DNA of 64,000 nt from Hydractinia symbiolongicarpus (lineage: Eukaryota; Cnidaria; Hydrozoa; Anthoathecata; Hydractiniidae). The notes beneath the pieces were generated by a model. The model was not told where the DNA came from, searched no databases, and was given only the letters and a program-made list of their open reading frames with translations. Positions 56,081 through 64,000 of the stretch are shown in pieces. Position 1 is the first letter of the stretch. Every line of letters starts with the position of its first letter. Position numbers and translations under genes: made by a program. Location: assembly GCF_029227915.1 (NCBI RefSeq), contig NC_079875.1, positions 2,604,001 through 2,668,000 of the forward strand. The letters are read 5' to 3'.

Positions 56081-57190
56081 AGTAAATATGCTCATGGTGA
56101 AGTTTTGGACCCTCTGAAGCTTTACCGTGGTGATGACTGTGTTCCACGATTTGTGGATCATGTGGTTTCCGAGGCGAAAAGGTTATACAACATGTTTCCA
56201 CAACTTGGTATGCAAGATCTAACCGATGAAGAACTTGATGGATATGAAAATTCCACCAACTGCCACATCTGTATGAGAGAATTTGGTGATGATGACATCA
56301 AGGTTAGGGATCACTGTCATTTTACCGGCAAGTTTCGTGGATCGGCACACATGGAATGTAATCTCCGTTACAAGGTGCCTAATTATATTCCGGTTGTCTT
56401 CCATAATCTGAGCGGATATGATGCGCATCTATTTATCAAAGAGCTTGCGAAGAAGTATGGAGAAGGTGGTATGAGTGTAATCGCTGAAAATAAAGAGAAA
56501 TATATTTCTTTCTCGACCGATGTTAAGGTTGGCGAATATATTAACAAAAATGGTGAGACTAAGGACAAAAAGATAAAGCTAAGATTCATCGATTCATTTA
56601 GATTTATGTCAAGAGGATTAGGTTCCTTAGCTGACAATCTATCCGATGATCAGTGTAAAAACCTTAGAAAATTCTTCAATGATGAGCAATTCAACATAAT
56701 GAGAAGGAAGGGTGTATATCCATATGAGTATGTTGATTCATTCGATAGGTTTAATGAAACCAGTCTTCCTTCGAAAGATGACTTTTATAGCAAGTTGAAC
56801 ATGAATGGTATCAGCGATGCCGATTATGCGCATGCCCAGAAGCTGTGGAAGGACATGAAAGTTGAAAATATGGGCGTTTATCATGATATCTATCTCAAGA
56901 CGGATGTTCTGCTTCTGAGTGATGTGTTTGAGACATTCAGAGAGACATGTTTGAGAAACTATAAACTAGATCCCGCTCATTTTTACACGGCCCCCAGATT
57001 AGCTTGGCAGGCATGCCTGAAAAAGACAGATGTTGAGCTGGATTTGTTGTCAGATATGGATATGTTACTGTTTGTGGAGATGGGTATTAGTGGCGGTCTC
57101 TGTCAGGCCGTTCACAGACACGCGAAGGCAAATAATCCATATATGGGCGATATGTATAATACTTCAGAAGATACAACTACAGTATCTTGA
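56081..57190 (+). CDS. POLB: PolB fragment 2: zinc-binding module and exonuclease motifs II-III
   Basis: In frame with fragment 1 after the TAA; the first internal ATG is at 56105. It holds a Cys/His module (CHICMREFG ... VRDHCHFTGKFRGSAHMECN, 56262-56361) of the type seen inside Polinton polymerases, exonuclease motif II (HNLSGYDAHLF, 56402-56434) and motif III (YLKTDVLLLSDVFE, about 56890-56930). The frame ends at 57190 in residues (EDTTTVS) unlike the family, because the shift to the next frame lies just before. Confidence 0.88.
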   Translation, partial: SKYAHGEVLDPLKLYRGDDCVPRFVDHVVSEAKRLYNMFPQLGMQDLTDEELDGYENSTNCHICMREFGDDDIKVRDHCHFTGKFRGSAHMECNLRYKVPNYIPVVFHNLSGYDAHLFIKELAKKYGEGGMSVIAENKEKYISFSTDVKVGEYINKNGETKDKKIKLRFIDSFRFMSRGLGSLADNLSDDQCKNLRKFFNDEQFNIMRRKGVYPYEYVDSFDRFNETSLPSKDDFYSKLNMNGISDADYAHAQKLWKDMKVENMGVYHDIYLKTDVLLLSDVFETFRETCLRNYKLDPAHFYTAPRLAWQACLKKTDVELDLLSDMDMLLFVEMGISGGLCQAVHRHAKANNPYMGDMYNTSEDTTTVS

Positions 57191-58415
57191 TGCTAACAAT
57201 CTGTATGGATGGGCCATGATACAGAAGATGCCCACCGGAGGGTTTGAGTGGGATGATTCTGGTAAATTTACACCAGAACTCATTTCAGAGTTGGCCGTGG
57301 AAAACGGTAAAAAGGGATACATGCTTGAGGTTGATGTTAGATATCCACCTGATCTTCATGACGCACATAACGATCTTCCTTTCTTGCCCGAGAGGAAGGT
57401 TATCAATGGTGTTGAGAAGCTGACACCGTGTCTTTCAGACAAGAGGAACTATGTGATTCATATCCGTGCGCTTGCTCAAGCTTTGAATCACGGTCTTGTT
57501 CTGGATAAGGTTCATAGGGTACTGAGGTTTGATCAGAGCGCATGGTTGAAACCTTACATCGACTTCAATACACAGCTGCGCACGGAATCGAAGAATGACT
57601 TTGAAAAGGATTTCTTCAAGCTGATGAACAATTCTGTCTTTGGTAAGACAATGGAGAATCAGCGAAGACAGAAGGATATACGTTTGGCCACCAACCAAAA
57701 GAATTATGAGAAAATGGTGATGAAGCCAAACTTCAGGGGTGCAATCCGTTTCTCGGAAACACTGATGGGGACAGAGATGTCCAAGATCAAGATCAAAATG
57801 AACAAACCGATCTATCTCGGCCCCACAATCCTCCATCTATCCAAGATGGTTATGTATGAGTTCCACCATGATTACATGAGACCGAAATATGGTGATGATG
57901 TGAAGCTTTGCTACATGGATACGGATTCATTCGTTTACCACATAAAAACAGACGACTTTTACAAAGATATCGCGAACGATGTGCCTGCGAGATTTGACAC
58001 ATCTGGGTATGATAAGGAAGATGGTAGACCTCTACCATTAGATTTAAATAAAAAGATCATTGGGCTGATGAAGGACGAGTTGGGTGGTAAGGTGATGACC
58101 GAGTTCATCGCCCTAAGAGCTAAGACATACGCATACAAACAGCTATGTGGTAGGGAGGGTAAGAGGTGCAAAGGTGTCAAGAAATGTGTGGTGAGGGAGA
58201 CCATAGGTTTCGCTGATTATAAGAGATGCCTGTTTGAGGGTGAGAACATTTACAGAACCCAAATGACATTTCGATCTATTAAGCATGATGTTCACACAAT
58301 AAAAACAAATAAACTGGCGCTAAATGCGGATGATGATAAACGCATAATTTTGGAAGATGGTATTACCACACTGGCAAGAGGACATTATAGACACACATAT
58401 CACTGTAATTTATAG
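57174..58415 (+). CDS. POLB: PolB fragment 3: polymerase domain, motifs A, B and C
   Basis: The +1 frame carries motif A (YLDANNLYGWAM, 57183-57218), motif B (KLMNNSVFGKTMEN, 57618-57659) and motif C (YMDTDSF, 57912-57932), the metal-binding and template-handling motifs of family B polymerases. The catalytic Asp residues of A and C are present. The C-terminus has FRSIKHDVHTIKTNKLALN and DGITTLARGHY, typical ending motifs of the family. An upstream ATG in this frame at 57030 exists, but the text between 57030 and about 57170 overlaps fragment 2 and is not polymerase-like. The last codons fall in the right inverted repeat. Confidence 0.9.
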   Translation, partial: QLQYLDANNLYGWAMIQKMPTGGFEWDDSGKFTPELISELAVENGKKGYMLEVDVRYPPDLHDAHNDLPFLPERKVINGVEKLTPCLSDKRNYVIHIRALAQALNHGLVLDKVHRVLRFDQSAWLKPYIDFNTQLRTESKNDFEKDFFKLMNNSVFGKTMENQRRQKDIRLATNQKNYEKMVMKPNFRGAIRFSETLMGTEMSKIKIKMNKPIYLGPTILHLSKMVMYEFHHDYMRPKYGDDVKLCYMDTDSFVYHIKTDDFYKDIANDVPARFDTSGYDKEDGRPLPLDLNKKIIGLMKDELGGKVMTEFIALRAKTYAYKQLCGREGKRCKGVKKCVVRETIGFADYKRCLFEGENIYRTQMTFRSIKHDVHTIKTNKLALNADDDKRIILEDGITTLARGHYRHTYHCNL

Positions 58416-58658
58416 GGCACGACAGATGAGGGTGGGGAGGGACCCATGGGACGGGGAGGGGGCCAGGGGGACACGGCGGGGGAGGGGGTTTTGGACAGAT
58501 ATTATAGAGCATGCCCGCTTATTTAACGTAAAGTGGTAAAGTGCACATGGATTTTATGGACTCTTCTATCGTTGATTTGACGGGTATGCCCGCTTATTTG
58601 ACATGATTGCACTAACGGCTAAGGGATTTTGCACTAACATACGCCTTTCCCTATCTCT
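58387..58658 (-). repeat. Right terminal inverted repeat
   Basis: Reverse-complement match to 41996-42266, ending CCTTTCCCTATCTCT. Differences are few (about eight), some near the outer end and some in the G-rich tract at about 58465-58490. The polB stop codon lies inside its inner edge. Apart from those codons nothing else was found in it. Confidence 0.95.
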
Positions 58659-58663
58659 GGTCC
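58659..58663. other. Target site duplication, right copy
   Basis: GGTCC repeats the last five bases before the element (41991-41995) and continues into CCACAGTAAAAAATGACTTA of the satellite, exactly where the left flank broke off. Confidence 0.85.
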
Positions 58664-61600
58664 CACAGTAAAAAATGACTTATTTATGTAAATCTTTAAA
58701 TGAAGCGCTACCACAGCGTCCAGTGTAATCGCTGAGTTCCGGCAATCACGTCAAACTAAGAAGAATGCTTTTTCTTGGAGTCCAATTGTCTCACTTATCA
58801 CATTTATCAGCTCACAGTCCAAAGTTAGTTCAATTAAGTCCCACAGTCAATTATTTGATTGTTAAAAGCTATGCAACCTAGTAATATGAGAAAAATAACG
58901 CAAAATACATATTGGTACAAATATGTGACGCAACCGTTGAAACTGTTGCTATTTTTTCAGCGCGCTATAACGGCTAGGATTGGTCCCACATTAAAAAATG
59001 ACTTATAAATCTAAATTTTTAAATGAAGCGCTACCACAGCGCCCAGTGTAATCCCTGTGTTCCGGCAATCATGTCAAATAAAGAAGAATGTTATTCCTTG
59101 GAGTCCAATTTTCTCATTTATCACATTTATCAGGTCACAGTCCAAAGTTAGTTCATTTAAGTCCCACAGTCAATCATTTCATTGTTAAAAGCGAGGCAAC
59201 CTAGTAATATGAGAATAATACCGCTAAATACATGTTGGGACGAATATGTGATACAACAGTTGTAACTTAAGCGGATTGATACCGTTAGAAAGTCAATGAA
59301 ATGTAGTTTTTGAAACTGTCGCTATTTCTTCAGCGCGCGATAACGGCTTGGATTGATCCTACAGTAAAAAATGACTTATAAATCTAAATTTTTAAATGAA
59401 GCGCTACCACAGCGCCCAGTGTATTCCCTGAGGTCCGGCAATCATGTCAAATTAAAAAGAATGTTATTTCTTGGAGTTCAATTCTCTCATTTATCACATT
59501 TGTCAGGTCACAGTCCAAAGTTAGTTCAATTAAGTCCCACAGGCAATCGTTTCATTGTTAAAAGCGATGCAACCTAGTAATATCAGAAAAATATCGCTAA
59601 ATACATGTTGGTACGAATATGTGACCAAACCGTTTTAACTCAAACAGACTGACACCGTTAGAAGGTCAATGAAATGTAGCTTTTGAAACTGTCGCTATTT
59701 CTTCAGCGCGCGATAACGGATAGGATTGCTCCCAGAGTAGAGAATGATTTAGTTATCTAAACCTTTAAATGAAACGCTACCACAGCGCCCAGTGTAATCG
59801 CTGAGTTCCGGGAATCACGTCAAATTAAGAAGAATGCTATTTCTTGGAGTTCAATTGTCTCATTTATCACATTTATCATGTCACAGTCCAAAGTTATTTC
59901 AATTAAGTCCCACAGTCAATCGTTTCATTGTTAAAAGCGATGCAACCTAGTAATACCAGAAAAATATCGCTAAATGCATGTTGGTACGAATATGTGACCC
60001 AACCGTTGTACCTTAAACGGACTGACACCGTTAGAAAGTCAATGAAATGTAGATTTTGAAACTGTCGCTATTTCTTCAGCGCGCTATAACGGATAGGATT
60101 GGTCCCACAGTAAAGAATGACTTATTTATCTAAATTTTTAAATGAAGCGCTACCACAGCGCCCAAAGTAATCGCTGAGTTCCGGCAACCACGTCAAATTA
60201 AGAAGAATGTTTTTTCTTGGAGTCCAATTTTCTCATTTATCACATTTATCAGGTCACAGTCCAAAGTTAGTTCAATTAAGTCCCACAGTCAATCGTTTCA
60301 TTGTTAAAAGCGATGCAACCTAGTAATATCAGAAAAATATCGCTAAATCCATGTTGGTACGAATATGTGACCCAACCGTTGTACCTTAAACGGACTGACA
60401 CCGTTAGAAAGTCAATGAAATGCAGATTTTGAAACTGTCGCTATTTCTTCAGCGCGCTATAACTGATAGGATTGGTCCCACAGTAAAGAATGACTTATTA
60501 ATCTAAATTTTCAAATGAAGCGCTACCACAGCGCCCAGTGTAATCGCTGAGTTCCGACAATCACGTCAAATTAAGAAGTATGTTTTTTCTGGGAGTTCAA
60601 TTGTCTCATTTATCACATTTATCATGTCACAGTCCTAAGTTAGTTCAATTAAGTCCCACTGCCAATCGTTTCATTGTTAAAAGCGATGCAACCTATTAAT
60701 ATGAGAAAAATATCGCTAAATACATGTTGGTACGAATATGTGACGCAAGCGTTGTAACATAAGCGGATTGATACCGTTAGAAAGTCAATGAAATGTAGTT
60801 TTTGAAACTGTCGATATTTCTTGAGCGCGCGATAACGGCTAGGATTGGTCCCACAGTAAAAAATGACTTTTAAATCTAAGTTTTTAAATGAAGCGCTACC
60901 GCAGCGGCCAGTGTATTCCTTGAATTCCGGTAATCATTGCAAATTAAGAAGAATGTTATTTCTTGGAGTCCAATTTTCTCATTTATCACATTTATCAGGT
61001 CGCAGTCCAAAGTTAGTTCAATTAAGTCCCACAGTCAATCGTTTCACTGTTAAAAGCGATGCAACCTAGTAATATCAGATAAATATCGCTAAATACATGT
61101 TGGTACGAATATGTGACCCAACCGTTGTAACTCAAACGGACTGACACCGTTAGAAAGTCAGGGAAATGTTGTTTTCGCTATTTCTTCAGCGCGCGATAAC
61201 GGATAGGATTGGTCCCACAGTAAAGAATGATTTATTTATCTTAATTTTTAAATGAAGCGCTACCACAGCGCCCAGTTTAATCACTGAGTTCCGGCAATCA
61301 CGTCAAATTAAGAAGAATGTTACTTCTTGGAGTCCAATTGTCTCATTTTTCACATTTATAAGGTCACAGTCCAAAGTTAGTTCAATTAAGTCCTACAGTC
61401 AAACGTTTCATTGTTAAAAGCGATGCAACCTAGTAATATCAGAAAAATATCGCTAAATACATGTTGGTGCGAATATGTGACCCAACCGTTGTACCTAAAA
61501 AGGACTGACACCGTTGGAAAGTCAATGAAATGTAGTTTTTGAAACTGTCGCTACTTCTTCAGCGCGCTATAACAGATAGGATTGGTCCCACAGTAAAGAA

Positions 61601-64000
61601 TTACTTATTTATCTAAATTTCTAAATGAAGCGCTACCACAGCGCCCAGTGTAATCGATGAGTTCCGGGAATCACGTTAAATTAAGAAGAACGTTTTTTGT
61701 TGGAGTCCATTTTTCTCATTTATCACATTTATCAGGTCACAGTCCAAAGTTAGTTCAATTAAGTCCCACAGTCAATCGTTCCACTGTTAAAAGCGATGCA
61801 ACCTAGTAATCTCAGAAAAATATCGCTAAATACATGTTAGTACGAATATGTGACCCAACCGTTGTAACTCAAACGGACTGACACCGTTAGAAAGTCAAGG
61901 AAATGTTGTTTTCGCTATTTCTTCAGCGCGCGATAACGGATAGGATTGGTCCCACAGTAAAGAATGATTTATTTGTCTAAATTTTTAAATGAAGCGCTAC
62001 CACAGCGCCCAGTTTAATCACTGAGTTCCGGCAATCACGTCAAATTAAGAAGAATGTTATTTCTTGGGGTCCAATTTTCTCATTTATCACATTTATCAGG
62101 TCACAGTCTAAAGTTAGCTCAATTAAGTCCCACAGTGAATCGTTTCACTGTTAAAAGCGATGCAACCTAGTTATATCAGATAAATATCGCTAAATACACG
62201 TTGGTACGAATATGTGACCCAACCGTTGTAACTAAAGCGGACTAACACTGTTAGAAAGTCATGGAAATTTAGTTTTGGAAACTGTCGGTATTTCTTCAGC
62301 GCGCTATAACGGATAGGATTGGTCCCACAGTAAAGAATGACTTATTTATCTAAATTTTTAAATGAAGCGCTACCACAGCGCCCAGTTTAATCACTGAGTT
62401 CCGGCAATCACGTCAAATTAAGAAGAATGTTATTTCTTGGAGTTCAATTGTCTCATTTATCACATTTATCATGTCACAGTCCAAAGTTAGTTCAATTAAG
62501 TCCCACAGTCAATCGTTTCATTGTTAAAAGCGATGCAACCTAGTAATACCAGAAAAATATCGCTAAATGCATGTTGGTACGAATATGTGACCCAACCGTT
62601 GTACCTTAAACGGACTGACACCGTTAAAAAGTCAATGAAATGTAGATTTTGAAACTGTCGCTATTTCTTCAGCGCGCTATAACGGATAGGATTGGTCCCA
62701 CAGTAAAGAATGACTTATTTATCTAAATTTTTAAATGAAGCGCTATCACAGCGCCCAGTGTAATCGCTGAGTTCCGGCAATCACGTCAAATTAAGAAGAA
62801 TGTTTTTTCTTGGAGTCCAATTTTCTCATTTATCACATTTATCAGGTCACAGTCCAAAGTTAGTTCAATTAAGTCCCACAGTCAATCGTTTCATTGTTAA
62901 AAGCGATGCAACCTAGTAATATCAGAAAAATATCGCTAAATCCATGTTGGTACGAATATGTGACCCAATCGTTGTACCTTAAACGGACTGACACCGTTAG
63001 AAAATCAATGAAATGTAGTTTTTGAAACTGTCGCTATTCCGTCAGCGCGCAATAACGGCTAGGATTGGTCCCACAGTAAAAAATGACTTATTTATCTAAA
63101 TTTTTAAATGAAGCGCTACCACAGCGCCCAGTGTAATCGCTGAGTTCCGACAATCACGTCAAATTAAGAAGTATGTTTTTTCTTGGAGTTCAATTGTCTC
63201 ATTTATCACATTTATCATGTCACAGTCCTAAGTTAGTTCAATTAAGTCCCACTGCCAATCGTTTCATTGTTAAAAGCGATGCAACCTATTAATATGAGAA
63301 AAATATCGCTAAATACATGTTGGTACGAATATGTGACGCAAGCGTTGTAACATAAGCGGATTGATACCGTTAGAAAGTCAATGAAATGTAGTTTTTGAAA
63401 CTGTCGCTATTTCTTGAGCGCGCGATAACGGCTAGGATTGGTCCCACAGTAAAAAATGACTTTTAAATCTAAGTTTTTAAATGAAGCGCTACCGCAGCGG
63501 CCAGTGTATTCCCTGAATTCCGGTAATCATTGCAAATTAAGAAGAATGTTATTTCTTGGAGTCCAATTTTCTCATTTATCACATTTATCAGGTCGCAGTC
63601 CAAAGTTAGTTCAATTAAGTCCCACAGTCAATCGTTTCACTGTTAAAAGCGATGCAACCTAGTAATATCAGATAAATATCGCTAAATACATGTTGGTACC
63701 AATATGTGACCAACCGTTGTAACTCAAACGGTCTGACACCGTTAGAAAATCAATGAAATGTAGTTTTTGAAACTGTCGCTATTCCGTCAGCGCGCAATAA
63801 CGGCTAGGATTGGTCCCACAGTAAAAACTGACTTATTTATCTAAATTTTTAAATGAAGCGCTACCACAGCGCCCAGTGTAATCGCTGAGTTCCGACAATC
63901 ACGTCAAATTAAGAAGTATGTTTTTTCTTGGAGTTCAATTGTCTCATTTATCACATTTATCATGTCACAGTCCTAAGTTAGTTCAATTAAGTCCCACTGC
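58664..64000 (+). repeat. Satellite array, right block
   Basis: About 14 further head-to-tail copies of the same monomer as on the left, in the same orientation, running off the window edge. A block near 60556-61080 recurs near 63148-63670 at 2592 bp (seven monomers), and one of its monomers recurs again at 63895, 747 bp later. No genes were found. Confidence 0.96.

Larger units (their letters stand above)
54512..58415 (+). pseudogene. POLB: Protein-primed family B DNA polymerase, interrupted by one stop and one frameshift
   Basis: The polymerase that copies Polinton DNA from a protein primer. About 1,300 codons run from ATG 54512 to TAG 58413-58415. All expected parts can be found in order: SAP domain, Pro-rich and acidic linkers, a CFKWAV-type conserved domain, zinc finger, exonuclease motifs I-III, and polymerase motifs A, B and C. 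An in-frame TAA at 56078-56080 splits the exonuclease domain, and a +1 shift near 57165-57182 separates the exonuclease from polymerase motif A. The last ten codons lie inside the right inverted repeat. The copy therefore cannot make a full polymerase without rescue. Confidence 0.93.
41996..58658. mobile_element. Polinton (Maverick) DNA transposon, 16.7 kb
   Basis: The element has AG...CT ends, long inverted repeats of about 271 bp, a 5-6-bp target duplication, and the Polinton core genes: protein-primed family B DNA polymerase, retroviral-type D,D(35)E integrase, packaging ATPase and a double-jelly-roll-type major capsid protein. Length is within the usual 15-20 kb. The satellite on both sides is continuous in orientation and phase, so this is a single clean insertion. 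Gene order falls into leftward (42.3-44.1, 48.8-50.0, 51.4-52.3 kb) and rightward blocks (44.1-48.7, 50.1-51.2, 52.4-58.4 kb). At least six lesions interrupt core or conserved genes, so autonomous activity of this copy is unlikely. An adenain-like protease was not recognised. Confidence 0.96.

Noticed and set aside
57030-57170. N-terminal part of the frame that carries the polymerase domain
   Set aside because: It overlaps the exonuclease frame, and its residues are unlike the family; the real join lies near 57165-57182.
41996-58658. A free virus or bacterial prophage rather than a transposon
   Set aside because: The integrase, long inverted repeats, target duplication and embedding in a eukaryotic satellite fit an integrated Polinton; no prokaryotic ribosome-binding sites or phage tail genes are seen.
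1-64000. CENP-B-like box in the satellite
   Set aside because: The closest text, in the segment TTCAGCGCGGGATAACGG, lacks the required TTCG and spacing, so a centromere assignment is not supported by it.
1-64000. tRNA or rRNA genes
   Set aside because: No cloverleaf with conserved A and B boxes and no rRNA-like stretch was noticed by eye; a dedicated scan was not possible.

Overview
The window is eukaryotic nuclear DNA, most likely from an animal and plausibly an aquatic invertebrate. It is a long tandem satellite array interrupted by one almost complete Polinton (Maverick), a virus-like, self-synthesising DNA transposon. No host gene was recognised. The host assignment rests only on the kind of element and on satellite structure; the species cannot be told from this sequence.

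Layout. Positions 1-41995 are head-to-tail copies of an AT-rich satellite with a monomer of about 373 bp, organised in places into higher-order repeats (746-bp dimers near the left edge, 1.49-kb tetramers at 25.9-30.2 kb, 1117-bp trimers at 33.7-38 kb, and 3.8-4.2-kb segmental duplications at 11-25 kb). The Polinton occupies 41996-58658 (16,663 bp). It begins with AG and ends with CT, has terminal inverted repeats of about 271 bp that are roughly 97% identical, and is flanked by a duplicated GGTCC (TGGTCC if the shared terminal T is counted as target). From 58659 to 64000 the same satellite resumes in the same orientation and phase, so the element landed inside a monomer.

Polinton gene content, left to right: a small leftward protein; a leftward conserved hypothetical with a His/Asp/Thr-rich, membrane-anchored tail; a rightward capsid unit (putative penton, double-jelly-roll major capsid protein, packaging ATPase); a rightward set of small, mostly membrane proteins; a leftward coiled-coil/membrane protein; two rightward paralogous two-helix membrane proteins; a leftward DDE integrase; and rightward a family of SAP-domain genes leading into the protein-primed DNA polymerase B, whose last codons lie inside the right inverted repeat. 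Together these are replication (PolB), integration (INT), and virion building and DNA packaging (capsid proteins, ATPase). No adenain-like maturation protease was recognised.

This copy appears dead or dying. PolB has an in-frame TAA and a frameshift. The integrase has a frameshift. One small conserved protein has a frameshift. The large leftward hypothetical has an in-frame TGA at codon 17, and a membrane-protein gene is split by a 137-bp duplication with a fold-back filler.

The most interesting signals are regulatory. Perfect hairpins with a TTAC...GTAA core sit at the ends of inferred transcription units, resembling the palindromic mRNA-end signals known from mimivirus and its virophages. 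A CTTAAAG box lies exactly 34 nt before the ATG of polB and of two SAP genes, and those SAP genes look like duplicated copies of the polB promoter plus its N-terminal SAP domain.
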